NCBI GenBank assembly: GCA_026874595.1
Contig: CM049316.1
Location: 20,545,839 to 20,609,838 of the forward strand
Direction: 5' to 3'
From: Sipunculus nudus
Taxonomy: Eukaryota > Annelida > Sipuncula > Golfingiida > Sipunculidae
Length of the DNA: 64,000 bases
Part shown: piece after piece, positions 11,695-24,804 of the stretch
Layout: every line of letters starts with the position of its first letter
How positions within the stretch are numbered: the first letter of the stretch is position 1
Program-made: the position numbers and the translations under genes
Notes under the pieces: model-generated
What the model was told of the DNA's origin: nothing
What the model saw: the letters and a program-made list of their open reading frames with translations, nothing else
The model's database searches: none

Positions 11695-12357
11695 TGTAAC
11701 ACTAGGCAGCGGGAAATGTCTAGGGGAATGAATAAAGAAGTCAGTGGTCTTTTGTTAACACATAACTATAATTTATTCCTAAAACAACCCCAACAATACA
11801 CTAAATCAGTACAATTATACAGTAGCACAGCGTTATAGCAACAAGTCAATATAATCACACAGAAAGATAATGATACAGTGCCTCGATACCAACACCGTCA
11901 CCACGGAATGTTGAATCCTTTGAATGTAAACTCTCGGAGAATGACAGTCCAGTGGAAAGTTCTTGCAACAACACAGAAAGTAAACTGAAGTACAAATGTA
12001 TAAATCCAGGAAAGTTCTTGAAAACTCTATAATTGCCGCATTTGTCGGATAAGGTCTTAGAATCTGACACACACTCCAACGTCCGCTCTAATCTGCTCTG
12101 CTCTCTGCCCCCTGGTTCTAAACAACAGCCCCTTTATATACCTTCACACCCCAAGCCCGGAATTTTCCACTTCTCGAACAGTCTACACACGTTTCAGGAA
12201 TTCTCTATTAAGACATCGCTGTGTATCTACACATACGAGGCTCACCACGTGACCCATGACCAAGCGTGAAAGCTCAAGGCCTACATGACAACGAGAGTTC
12301 AACCAGTACGGATTAAACACAAAATGCAACAACAACACGAGTTACGCCCGTGTCACA
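11695..12357 (-). mobile_element. Candidate solo LTR
   Basis: Read on the minus strand, the block starts TGTGACAC and ends GTGTTACA (5'-TG...CA-3' with short inverted ends), as LTRs do. It is 663 bases long and contains a good TATA box (GGTATATAAAGGGG, complement about 12129-12142) with a GC-richer stretch just downstream. It is richer in GC than its flanks. I found no matching target-site duplication and no second copy in the window, so the call rests on ends and promoter layout only. Confidence 0.35.
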
Positions 12358-12372
12358 CAATAGAGCACCTTT

Positions 12373-12377
<5 letters not shown>

Positions 12378-12418
<41 letters not shown>
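12378..12418. repeat. (AT)n microsatellite
   Basis: Uninterrupted AT dinucleotides just past the candidate LTR. Confidence 0.95.
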
Positions 12419-12428
<10 letters not shown>

Positions 12429-15400
12429 CAAGCACCGAACTGAGGATTTGGGTGACAAATTGTTCTGAAATTTAGTGAACCCATTAATGTGAGAGGCTGA
12501 ATCCATCGAAGAAACTTGTGGCGCCGCCTATTCAGCGTTTGATAGATATAGGTCAAAGGACGAAGTCCTTTACAAAGGTGGGGTAGCTTAGTTAGCTGAG
12601 GCACGCAGGCTTCGTTTATGCTAGAAAGTTAGGTACATTTTCATACTCAAACATATCGACAAACTGATAAGGAAATAATTGATATTAAACCATTGATTCA
12701 ACATAGTATATTGACTTTCTTAACCTTAGAGGCATTCAAATTACAGTCTTTCTGCGGACTCCCAAACACACACACACAAAGTTTAACTGATTTGAACAAT
12801 AGTTAACCCGATAACAGAATGATGAGTCCTCTCTCTATAAACTTATATCTGTATTGTAATCTCTGAGACAGTATAAAACACGAGACCAGCTGATCATATG
12901 TACTTGCTTGACTTTTAGGTGTGCGTATAACAAAGGTATACACGTCCCTGTAGTCGTGTAGTCGTATTATAAGTGATCAATATATCAATATATCTGCATT
13001 TGCTAATATATAGATGTTGTCATCATGAAACGTTTGTTTCACCTTTCGTTTATATGACGCCTAATCAAAATGCTGCAAACTATGGATGATAGATGGCGTA
13101 ACTGTAGTTATTACATTTAGAGCAGACTTTATTATTCGCTCAAGGATCTTTATAATCTGTGAAGAGCCTAAATATACATATATATTAATAAAATGACCGT
13201 CGTTGCCTTTGTGATAGGTGCCCATCTTAGAAGGGGCGAAACTCGGCAATTCGGGTTGTATGGTATTAATTTGTTGTATACTGGTATAAGTAAGATATTT
13301 TAGTCGATTCCAATTTTACATGGAAAACATGTATTGATCTCTGTGGGGAGACATGACCCAGTATCCCAGTTTCTAATCAAAACCTCTGACTATCTTAATT
13401 ATTTACTATGATTCCTCAGACATACCTATGTGATAACAATACAGTATTAATAATATATAATATATTTATAATTAAAATAATAATAAATAGACTTCTTGTA
13501 ACTGTCATGGGACAGTTACGGATCTCCACATATCTCCCTCCCGTCCACCCCAATCCTCACCCCTACCCCCGGATCTCCCATCGATCCGCATGAGTGAATT
13601 CAAAGCTGTACCCCCTTGTGTGTTGGTAACTAGATATTATTGGAGCTATTTAATATATGTGTCTGTACCCCGTGATTTTTAGAAGAAAATCAAAATTGAA
13701 CATTTGAAGAAATCGAACTTTTTGACCCTTTTGACCTTGACAAATAGTTCGTCACTGAAACTGGGACAAATAAATTGGACCATGGAAGGGTACATCCTGT
13801 GAAAATATGAATAAAATAGGATGAACAAGAAGCAAAACTAGAAAAGCACTAAAACAGCGCAGACCTCCGCCAAGACAGCTCTTTGCCCCCTATGTAACTG
13901 TCAGAAAAGCAGCATTTTTCCGTCAAAATATTTTTGGAACCAGAATGTTATCGGTATCAAAATTTCATAAATTGTTCCTTCTATATCATTGCCGAGCTAT
14001 CCAGGAGATTTCATCAACATGCGTCGATTAGTTTTTATCTAATGTTACTAATAGACAACAAACAAACCAATGCCCGCAAAAACATTACCTCTGTTGTTTT
14101 GCGGAGGTTATAAACAGGTTAAGTCGAATATATTTGCAGACTAAAGCAAAGATTTCTTAAGTACGAAATGCGGAATGCGGAAGTCGTATAAGTTCGGTAC
14201 ACGTATTGAGTAATAAAAAAGGTGAGACTCCTCATGCTCGGATCCGGCATGCGGAATGCGTATCCGGCAAAACGAAACGCTACATGTACCGTTTTTTAAA
14301 GAGTTCGGATGGTATCCAGGGGCAACACATAGAAACATCGACCGCCAGGTAAAACCTGCAGTACAAAGCATGGATATAACAAATTTCACTATGTAAAATT
14401 TATCTTGTCATAAATCAGGAAGCTGAAAATCTGGACCAATGAAATTATATACATCTTTCTACATACCAACTACCAATAACTTACATATACTATTTATAAA
14501 CTTATAAATCCCTTCTTTTCTGAATCACCAGATATATTTGAGGTTTAATGTATACCTCAACATTTATGAGGTTGACTTTTCAGAAATAAAATTATATTTT
14601 TAATTCATAAAAAAATATTACCGAATGGTTGTATGATATGTAATAACTTAAACTCTTAGTATATGTGCACAGGTGAACGGAAATTCAGGCATCTTTCATT
14701 AAACGAAGAGAAAATGAGGAAATCTGAAATTTTCTTTCGCATTAAAGTTTGCTTATTTATTCACAACATTTCTATATTACAATAATGAAACATTTTACGA
14801 AATATATTTTAACATCATGATTTGTTACCTAATTTGCATAGCTGACAATTGTGGAATATATAAAAGTATACAATGTTAAAAATATTCCATAATAATTCAA
14901 TCGCCGCTCTGGTCATGTCTGACAGGTTTACGTGCCTACAGAGTCTCAGCACACCCGACATGTGAAGCAATCCCGTCGCAAGTGCGTGGCAAGTACGTGA
15001 AACGTGCGTACCGTTTTATGCAACCGTCGCAAGAGCTTCGCAATTTCCGTAGAAAACCTATTGTAACCTTGCGATTTTTTTTATGCAACACGCCCAGGCT
15101 AGAGCCGCCATATCCATTTCCCTGTCTATCTCCTTTTGTATCAGGCTGTCACACAAAACTAAAAGAGAACAGTCGAAACAATTTACCCGCCGGTCACTAC
15201 TAGGGGACACAATTGACAACGTCGCCGGTACATGGATTGTGTTTGCGAAATTTCCTTAGATGCTCTAGGGATATGGGCCACGTTTTGGAATTTTCATGAC
15301 ACTTTTTATTGATTCAGCTTGACACAGCATATTCAAGCGTTTCCGACCTGGTATATACTGGTCTTTGATATTTATGCAGGGAATATACCACTGGACCTTT

Positions 15401-15500
15401 TAGATTATCACGGAAGCGTGGTTTTGTTAACACTGGGGACTTAAAAGCCCCGAGAAATGAAAGAAATTAAGGAGAATAACGTGGCTTGAAAGTAGCTACA
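12419..15500. other. No gene recognised
   Basis: Mostly low-GC sequence. A short segment (about 13850-14115) starts with CAGACCTCCGCCAAG and ends with TTTTGCGGAGGTTATA. The shared ACCTCCGC/GCGGAGGT ends in opposite orientation look like a small repeat unit. No coding exon was seen. Confidence 0.4.
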
Positions 15501-15640
15501 AATTGTACCGCTTGACACCATCATTTGGTGTCTTGATGCTACACAAGAAATATGTGGCCAAACGTATTTGAACAGTTCGACAATCCATGAGGTTGTCTCT
15601 CACCGTACCAAGTTGTACCGCTTGTGTCAAGCGGTATTAT
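15501..15640. repeat. Cluster of short inverted repeats around TACCGCTTG
   Basis: TACCGCTTG-TGT-CAAGCGGTA (15616-15636) is a perfect 9-bp inverted repeat. About 110 bases earlier the same TTGTACCGCTTG word precedes GACACCA-TCAT-TTGGTGTC (about 15514-15531), another perfect inverted repeat. Origin is unknown; a remnant of element ends is possible. Confidence 0.6.
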
Positions 15641-16293
15641 TTTTACCTATCTTGACAGCTAAGTGATAGTGTTAGCCTTCTCACTGTGACGTATTTGCGG
15701 ATCAGTGATCGGCTTTAATCATAATGAACGAATCGAGAATATCTGGTATCCCTTATGGAAATTTAACCAAGCATTAGTTACATATCATATATCAGGCTGT
15801 TTTCTATTTACAAGTGTGCTATACTCATCATGTAAATATATGTATATACATATATTATTTTAAATACTTTACAGAAATATAATATACTTGATTCACCAGT
15901 GGAAAATCCACGGTTCTGTCAGATCAGAAGAAAATGTTGTAAAAATTGGATTTATGGAGATATAACAGATTTTATTTCTAAAAAGTATGCGGTTTTCAAC
16001 ATTCTTTGGTATGTCAATCATATTTGCCCAGTCTGATGTGAAACATGCGTTCTTGCTCTGCTAAAATCTAATACCTCTAAACCTTTTCATTCTCAGCTGA
16101 ACAATTGGGCTCCCTAAACAAGTAGAACCGCTTATTGAAATATGACAGTCTGAGTATAAATGGATCAGTTAGCTTATCTTCAAGTGTACAGTTGGCATTC
16201 CGATCGAACTCTTGCCAATTTAATTTGTTAGTAAGTTCTTTCCTTGTAAAATCAGTTAAGATAACTGCACGTACTTCCAGTAAAAACAGTTAG

Positions 16294-17787
16294 GCCTGGA
16301 AAGACTCGCAAGGTTTTTCTGGTTTTCTGTATTTCTGCGCTCTGGATTTTCTTTAGCAGTGTAGGGTTTGTTACCAAATATCCTGTGCCTCAAGGTGGCC
16401 TAAAAATTCGAGGCTGCGATATTCTACGAACGGCTTTGCTGGTTTAGCCGCAAGGTTGACCCACTCGAGCCTAGCTGGCACCTCACTGAGCGTTCTTACG
16501 TTTTCGTCCCATGTTTCCGCGTGTACTAGCATGTCGTCAGTATAGGATATCACATTTGGCATATCGCCGACATTCTTCGCATGATGCGGGTAAAAACTGC
16601 GTCAGCAGTCACTAAACCTAAGGCCACGAAAGACTCGCAAGGATTTCTAGGTTTTCTGTCTTTCTGCGCTCTGGATTTTCTTTAGCAGTGTAGGGTTGGT
16701 TAACAAATATCCGGTGCCTGAATAGTGGCTTAACAATTCTAGACTGATATCCTTAGAACGGGTTAGCTAGCTAGTACCTCACTGAGCGTTCTTACGTTTT
16801 CGTTCCCTGTTTCTGCGGTTACTAACACGTCGTCAATATAGCATGTCACATTTGGCATATCGCCGAACAATCTTCGAACCATGCGGGTAAATACTGCGTC
16901 AGCAATCACTAAACCGAATTGCATTGACCTGAACTGGAACTGTCCGTCAGGCGTTACAAATGCCTTTTTGTCCCTGAATTCAACTTACATCGGAATCTGT
17001 AGCATTTCGTTAGATTGATCCTGGTAAAATATCTGCAAACAGTGCTTCCGTCTCTGGCTTCGGTTCCGGATCAAAGAGTGTTTCAATGTACGTAAATATA
17101 CCCCAATCTGATCTTTCCATCCGGTTTACGTAATATAATGCATGCTGAAAGAAACTCGACTCCAATTTCTCGATTATGCCTAATTCTAGCATCTTTTTTT
17201 TTTTATCTCTGATCGCATCTTGTCTCTCAACTCAGGCCTAAACGATACGGTTTCATCTTCACTGTGTACGCAAGAGAGTCGAATGTAACACTGAACGATA
17301 CCGATGAGTTTGCGTACATCCGTAAATACTTGTCCATATCAGTTTAGCAAATCACATATCTCGTGCTGTTTTCGCTTGCCTAGCTCTGCAATGATTTGCG
17401 CATTGCGTTCAGTTATTCTACGCTCTATCGACGGTAACGATATGTGGGAGGTTTCATCTACTCCCTATAGGTTTAGCTCTCCGACCAAGCGGGATTGGAT
17501 TCACAATCTGGATTATCCGGTACTCGTACGGTAACTTCCGGGCTTAAGGTTACTGCCGCTAAGACATGCTGAGTTTCAGGCCTGGTCTGATGTCTTCGAA
17601 GCATGTTCACGTGGAAGGTTTTGACCGTGTTATCGACCTTGACCCGGTAGTCTAGGTCACCTACTTTACCTACAACGCTGTAAAGGTCTTCCCACTGGAC
17701 TAATAGTTTGTTTCGGAACCTCAGATGGAGCGGTAACACCTCATCGCCCACTTTGAATTTGGGGACCTGTAGTATCCTTACGATCAC
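16294..17787 (-). pseudogene. Ty3/gypsy pol remnant, integrase before reverse transcriptase (Gmr1-like)
   Basis: Read from 17787 downward, the first piece (17473-17787) is an integrase C-terminal region: KFKVGDEVL, then LVQWEDLYSVVGKVGDLDY and KTFHVNMLRRH, as in gypsy integrases. About 100 bases on, a linker with DLLN-YGQVFTDV appears, followed by the start of the reverse transcriptase (MLELGIIEK, then LFDPEPKPETEALF at 17010-17192). Next comes the palm, with FVTPDGQFQFRSMQFGL and a YIDD active site (complement 16829-16840). A second palm copy has YTDD at 16533-16544 and ends in EFLGH. Stops and frameshifts interrupt it throughout, and no protease, integrase core or RNase H was recognised. 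Standard gypsy order is RT-RH-IN; here the integrase end leads into RT without an LTR between. That is the order described for Gmr1-type elements. Confidence 0.8.
16301..16990 (-). repeat. Partial tandem duplication inside the reverse transcriptase
   Basis: The stretch from AAGACTCGCA (16301) to about 16600 recurs from 16630 onward. The offset is 329 bases at the start and 296 at CACATTTGGC (16551 against 16847). The palm with its active site is therefore present twice, each copy with its own small deletions. Confidence 0.8.
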
Positions 17788-19030
17788 ACGTGGGTTGCAC
17801 CGAACTTAGAAGACATACGGACGAACAGATGTGCAAGTATGTGTTATTATATCCTAACATACACCAATTAAAGGATACACTTACCGGTCGTGTGACCTTA
17901 CTAAACTTACACCAACAAACCACTTTTACTTATTAAACTAAACAGAGCCGACTGTCAAATTTCTACTCTGATCTGAGTAATTATCAAGCATATTGCAATG
18001 GTTTACCAAATTAAAGCATTAACATGCATCAACTCTATTTGACGTGCGTATGTGTCAAGTCTGAGCACTGATTCTCAATTTCAAATATTACTAACCTTTA
18101 TACAATACAAAGAAGTTTTATCAATTATAAAATGCAAAATTCACCGAATAAACATTGGACGCTCGCCAGTTCATTACAATCGACTTCCAGGTTCTTTTAA
18201 ACGGTGAATTGAGAGGACTATTGCTCACATATACACTGAAAAGAGACGAGAGAGACGCGTGTAACAAAACAAATAAAATGTAATAAAATGAACTCCCACA
18301 CAAAAGGTACACTATCTATCGAGTCCATATTAATACACACAATGACCGAGTCCTGTTTTATCCTGTAACTTAATGTTAACACAGTACACGGAACGTTCAA
18401 AAAATCACCACCAATACCGCTGGTCACATGACTATTGCGCACGTGGCGACTTAGCGATATTCTACTCGAGTTCTGGTGGTTTAACACAGCACACGACATA
18501 TCACCGACAAACAAATCAGTGGTCTAACACAGTCTCAATCTCTTAGGCACTCACTTCTCCGAAACAGTGACTGATATGCTCGTGACCTTCACTGTTATCT
18601 CATTCTGACAATGTCAGTAAATGTCAGCTGCGACTGTAATCCACTCTGGATATATTCATTATCTGTACACGAATATGCCACAGCACACGACAATATTCGG
18701 TACTACACACGTCGATCAGCGTATTAATTGCCCTCCGGTTTGTGCACTGTGCTAACACCACAGGCGATAATCATCGGCTATTTATCAGTCCTCCCGTCAA
18801 CATAACACATCAGTCCGTCAGTGAACTACGCTGGCCGCCCACAGACTCTGACATACGATAATCCGGGGATTCGTTCTTGTGCTTATCAGTTAACTGACAA
18901 TCTCGGACCCTCCTCTGGACCGTCGTGCGGCTAGACAACACTATATTGCGTGCTGACTTAGGAGATGTGATTTTACCCTCTTGTCCTTAGTATATATACT
19001 CATTTCTACGTCACACATCATGATCGGGTC
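17788..19030 (-). other. Possible leader or LTR of the gypsy remnant
   Basis: This block is more GC-rich than its surroundings. On the minus strand it begins near 19012-19016 with TGTGTGACGTAG, closely followed by a TATA-like GAGTATATATAC. It could be the 5' LTR/leader of the adjoining pol remnant. No matching 3' LTR was found below 16.3 kb and no gag was recognised. Confidence 0.25.
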
Positions 19031-19483
19031 CAGCCTGTCGCCATACAATGTCATTAGACCTGTCGCTCAATGCATAAATATTAAAATGGACACGCTTCCA
19101 TAGACCAAGGTGTGAGAAAATCAAATTTGCAGGTGCGTTGTCTTTTGAATCTACATGTGTGACGGAACAAATTATAGAATAACGTATATTTGTACATAAA
19201 AGATGCATATTTTCTGTCTTAGATAGCATTTGATTAACTTACTTTATCTATATGGAGATCTAGCAGAAGTCTGGACAACATGGGTGTTGACCGTATTGAG
19301 GGAAGGGAGGAATGGTTTCAGGGTTTATTTAAGCCTAGATCCCGATATATGTAACTGCTAATACATTTAAAAAAATCCTTAATGTTTGATAGAAAGTAGG
19401 TCCGGAAAACAGCCACTCTTGCCATTATCATGATTTCCACAACATGTGCTCCCCCCCCCCGACTATAAAAAGGCAAACCTCGT

Positions 19484-19539
19484 CCACCTCGGTATAGCGA
19501 CCACCTCGGTATAGCGACCACCTCGGTATAGCGACCACC
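19484..19539. repeat. 17-bp tandem repeat, three units
   Basis: CCACCTCGGTATAGCGA is repeated at 19484, 19501 and 19518, head to tail without mismatch, and a fourth unit breaks off in CCACC. Confidence 0.95.
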
Positions 19540-19559
19540 TTTTTTCATGGTTCCAATTT

Positions 19560-20900
19560 TATTTTGCTTTATGTCTTACATCGGTTTCCGTTTTGCGTAC
19601 AAATAATTTGGTCCCAAAGGGTAGACTGCTCCTTAATTATACGACCACTAATACCAGAGTAAACATTGCCTGGTCACGCGTAATTGAGGGTTGGGCTTAA
19701 ACCAACGCATAACATTACAGATTAGTAAAGGACAGTAGACGACATGGTGACATAAAGGACAGGTGCACGGCATAGATCAAAGCGTGATCGTGGATGATCA
19801 GACTGGGTCAGCAATTTTTGCGTCTTGGTTTCACACTGTTTTGTGTGTTATGACATTTATAAGAATTGGCAAATTTCACAGGCAGCTAGAGACCATTAAC
19901 CGTGTATCAATTTGCTGTCAGATTTATAAGCAACTATACATTTACGTTTAGATAGTTTTGATGAGTCATAGGTATTTGTTAGCTCTCACAGTAAGTAATG
20001 TTGCTGGGTGCGCACACTAATTGTCGAAGTCCGATCAGTTTATGAAGAAGTATAATTGATCATGAATATTTTATATTGTGGTCATGTAGAATGAATCTGT
20101 TTAATATTGTGTCTGTATTCTTCTTTGGTTAATGATAACTATATATTAACTGTAAATATCGACCAAGCACTCATTGTAAAAGGTAGTGTCTGACTTGTCT
20201 AATTTTTTTTCTAAATATCACATGTAACACGACAAGGCAGTAAGAATATCAGAATTTGTTCTCCAAAACTTCCTAATTCAAAGTGCCTCATCTTATATAA
20301 TCAAAGATGAAAAGTTGGTATGGTCCTTATATACTGTCATGTGTTGTATACAAATAAATATGTCCGCCTAATATGTTAAATTGTGTCTTAATAAGTGAAA
20401 TATTCATTAACATATATATATATATTAGGAACATATTCCTGTACTGAATGAAATGTAAGTATAACTGTTGATGTAAGTATGTACTTTACAAAACAGACAA
20501 CACTTGCAAATACTTCTGAGATTCAGTCCGGATGCCCCAGTGCTGCTCCTGTACACTCTTGTACCACCACTTGCTTGATTGAGAAAATATGTCAAGGCTG
20601 CTGCAGACCAGACGATGCTGGCCTTAGAATAATCCAGTGCTGGCACCACAGGCAGTGACAAGTGGCATCCTGCTGGTGACATGAGTATACAGATGGTCTG
20701 TGTCCCTTTAAGGGGTGTGTAACGTAATGCAGAACACGCAGGCTTCTACTGCTAATGCTAATCTATCTTCATGCGCTTACAGTTATTATTGAAAAGCGTT
20801 TAATCTTTCAATACGTGAGCCAAAATGGTATGCGTTTAAGTATGTCTGTTCGTGTGTGTGTGTGTGTTTGGTGGCTATAGGATGCTGAGATAAGGTCTCC
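19560..20900. other. No gene recognised
   Basis: AT-rich DNA with only short accidental reading frames, including one at 20425-20682 on the minus strand with no recognisable motif. Confidence 0.4.
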
Positions 20901-20907
20901 ATGAGAA

Positions 20908-20969
20908 ATATATATATTTATATATATATATTTATATATATATGTATATATATATGTATGTATATATAT

Positions 20970-21052
<83 letters not shown>
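20908..21052. repeat. Long interrupted (AT)n microsatellite
   Basis: About 145 bases of AT repeats broken by TTTA and GTAT units in the first half and pure AT in the second. Confidence 0.95.
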
Positions 21053-21055
<3 letters not shown>

Positions 21056-22660
21056 CACGAATATAATCAGAAGAGAGACCTCAACGCCAACATTTAATCA
21101 ATCATATAATGTAGATCACATATACAGACTGTTACTAAATTCTCAGCTACCTCTGTAGCCTTCGTCAGAGCGAGTGTCTTGAAATCGAAATCAGTAATCA
21201 AAGATGACAGTGTGACACTTCGGTAGGTCACCGGGTCTAGCTTGCCCGCTAAACCCATTAACCTGGCTGATGTCTCTTCAGAACTCGCCTTTGCAAATCC
21301 ACTTGAAAACAGGGCTGCTGTCGTATCATTGACATGGAGGGGTTAGTTTAGCAGGAAGAGTATGTGCTAAGTGCCGGGTATTCAGAGAAAAAAGCCAAGT
21401 CCTTGGTTAATACTTTTATGGACTGTAACAGGAAACTAATGCATGTAAATATTATACGCCTATAGGAATATGTTTGTTTGTCTTACTCAGTATACTCAAA
21501 AGCAGTAAGGGTGATTAAATATATCCAAAGGAAGGTTTAATTTACCCAAGTCAAGAGAAAACAATATAGCTAGTTTATATCAGTAATACGTTAGAGATCT
21601 ATAAGTAGACTTCAATTTGTGGTCATGACAGATGGTCGTATAGAGCTGTGTTCGACAACTTCCTCTTTTGAAAATTAATATATGCATGTATGTTTGTGCG
21701 TGCGCGAATCTGGACACTTTCTGTGGATTCATCTGTAAATAAGTCAACTGTTGTAATACCGAATGTTGTAAAAGGTGTCCTACATAACACTTTACAAATT
21801 ATATATCGTTCTCTAAGCTCCCGAGCCAGGGGAAAGTTAACGCTTCTATGCAAACTCATTTGAAATGCCCTGTGGAAAGAGCGTAAACGCCTCCTAAAAC
21901 TTCGGATATAAGAACCGATATTTTTAGACACAAAAAACGTTAATGCTCTCATGGAGTTATTCAGGGGGTTCAGCATGGAATCTAGCCGACATGATTGCGA
22001 GTCATGATCCAAAAAATTAAGTGACAGCGTCCTAAAAGCTGTGGACAACCAGAATCTATGAGATTTCTTGATCAGACATTGCTACAGGCCGCCTTTGTAT
22101 CTTCAATGCACCGGGCTGATGTCATCAGCCGTGTCAATCACATTTGTATTGTCTAGCTCACATATTATAGTGCATAATATAATACATTGGTAAATTCAAA
22201 TTTCAGATCGTTCCGAGGGATATTTTATATAATAATTTAATAAACTTTACTTTTACCTTATTCAAATTTTTCAATACAATCATCTGTGACATGAATCAAG
22301 TTGACGTGTTATTAATAAGGAATGTTTTATACACCAAAATTGATAATTTTTTTTACTACGTGCCATTTATATGGTTGAAAACCGTTGCGATAGTGTATAC
22401 AACGGGTTCACTTTTGGCTCCTTGACGGTAATGTCCGTCCAGCAAAGATATATTATAAGACATAGGGTCTACGTATGGTCTACCTGGATACGTGATTTCA
22501 CTGCTAATGTTGCCAAGCGCGTTGTTCTGTCGATTGACTACGGCTACTGTCCATCACATAAAGCACGCGTTACTAATATGTAAATTGGAAAGACTCTCGA
22601 GGTCCCCAAAGCATTATGGCACCGTAATTTGGAAATATCACATGTAATCCGGATTTCTCT
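21053..22660. other. No gene recognised
   Basis: The longest frame (21623-22048, minus, 141 codons) has no motif I can name and no splice context. The opposite strand is also locally open. I see no firm feature. Confidence 0.4.
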
Positions 22661-22669
22661 GTAGGCCGC

Positions 22670-24311
22670 GTTTTTCTGTATCCCTGGGCAAAGCTTAAAT
22701 TGTTCTAGTTTCGTCTGTACACGGGACCCTGGTTCCACCATCGTAAACTGTAGGAACAAAGGGCTCACGGATATTCCATTTTTTGGTAAAAATAACGTTT
22801 CAAAGTTTACACTGTCTGGAAAACAAATACCCCGAAAAAAAAGAATAGTTCATTTGTCAACTGCTGGTACTTAGAGATATGCAACTTGCGAAGTTCCGGC
22901 ATTTCTACACAAAAAGAAGGGTCATATATGGGTCTCACCACTTTACAAATCTTAGACCTTCTCTTGGCTCGGACACCAAAGCACTGATGTCAAACGTTTT
23001 GAAGCTCCTAATAAATTTAGAAACTCTAGATCTGTCTTTGAATTCTGAACTGGGAAATGATAAGTATAGAATTTAAACTTCTATGTTGCTGTCCCTGACA
23101 AAGAACAGATTAAGCACACTCCTGCTGATATATGTTTATTGGTCAATTGTGTTTTCAGATAATTATATCACTTTGGAATTATTAAACTTTATTAAGACAC
23201 CTTCACTCAGGAAACATGATATCAGCAGAAAGAGAATGTCATCCTTTTCGAGTTTCCTGATTGGTTTTACCCCAAACCTAGATGAACTTTATGTGAGCGT
23301 CAACCACCTGTCATTGTAATCATTCCGGTTGGGTCTTCGACATCTTAAAGTTTGAGACAAAAGTCAACAAGCACCGGAAATACTTTCAGGTCATACAGAC
23401 AAAAAAAAAATTCCAGGAGCAGCAGACATGCCAATTTCAGTACTCTGAAATTTGGAACATCACTAAAAATGTTCAGAAGGACATGTTTACAACAACATAT
23501 CACTTTTCCATTCCATGGCCAATGAAATCGCCAATTTTGGCATAATCAACCCCAATGTATATCTATCCTTGCAGAATAAAAACACTCAACTATATATATA
23601 TATAGACCTTTCGGAAAACAAACTGGTCTAGTTCAGGGGTTTAAAAGAGTTTTGTAAACAGAGTAAAACAAAGCACTAGCTTACAATGGTTGTATACTAT
23701 AGCAGGTATAATGGATTGTTTTGTCCTTTCTTTGTCGGTTTCCGTAATTGCGTATTGGTATAGATTAGACATAAAGGATTTCTGCATTTGTCTGAAAATC
23801 CAGCGGGAGCTGTACGCCGAATTATGTGCAACAGACGGGGCGTTTCAATAGGATGCTTTTGTAGCTTTAAGCGAGAGAAAATTACCTAGGGTTGAGAATC
23901 ATCATATCGCAAATCTTATAGAATGGATATGGAGTTTCATTTGTGTGTTCATTGCAGAGATTTTGAAATTGGGTGGCCGATTGAAGAAAATATCCCTCGA
24001 AGCATTTCCACAACTCGTTAAACCATCATTGTGCTATCAAAACATTTTATTCAAAGTGGTTGGTGTAAATTTGAAATGCACATGGCCCGGATCCACATGA
24101 TGTAACAGGGGATGGATAAATGAATTGTTCCTTTGCTTGAAGAAGTTCCGATTGCAAACATGCCACGCACTCTTGTGGCCATCTTGAGCCTCACACCTAT
24201 TGCTTGTGATCTGGAGAGGATATAATAAACCATGTCCCTGCATTTTGGTCACGACTACGGTCCGCTCTGGGTAAAGCACATGAACAATATAACTCAGTAT
24301 ATGAAACTTGA
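22670..24311 (+). pseudogene. Toll-like receptor, heavily decayed (copy 2)
   Basis: Homology to the intact TLR starts at the N-cap (LNCSSFVCTR about 22697, then NCRNKGLTDIP with KFTLSGKQIP). It continues through LRR pieces (LETLDLSLNSELGNDKYRI at about 23022-23076; FTPNLDELYVSVNHL; LGLRHLKV) and a short trace of the pre-hinge motif (FSIPWPM). It then reaches the TIR domain (HCRDFEIGWPIEENI, TIIVLSKHFIQSGWCKFEM, ARIHMM then TAA) and ends FWSRLRSALG...YET with TGA at 24309-24311. At least ten stops or frameshifts and large deletions in the ectodomain and membrane region are visible. An in-frame TAG lies a few codons before the first cysteine. It is older than the copies at 542 and 52266. Confidence 0.88.
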
Positions 24312-24804
24312 TTCTTGTATTGGCTTCATGAGGATGTACGTTTACCATTGCCAGACCTGTCAGAAATGTAATATTCAGTGCCTGATACATCTGCCGTTTG
24401 AGGTCATAATTGCCAATGTACCGCAATTATTATCCTATATACTCTTTAAATAATCCATGTGTCACTGTTTATGTATATACAACATGTTAAAGTATCAAAC
24501 GTCAACATTATCCCATTGCACATTGCACATATTATTTTATGTAAGTTATAAACACTGCAAATGCTTATTTGTTTATCATGTGGCAAATCGTTGAATATAT
24601 TCATTATTCACAGTGAGCATGATGTTATTCAATTTTGACTTATAGTGTTATAAATCTAGGTAAATAGGCATATACCCCTGTGATCAAGTTCAGTCTTACA
24701 GCTAGTTAAGCTTAGGCACAACGTTTTCTTGTTTTTTTTATACAGAGCTGGGATATCGGCTGTTTTATATAAACGCATTTTCACACATAGGCCAGAAGTT
24801 TATT

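Noticed and set aside
21623-22048. 141-codon minus-strand frame
   Set aside because: No recognised motif, no splice sites and a composition compatible with chance; not called as a gene.
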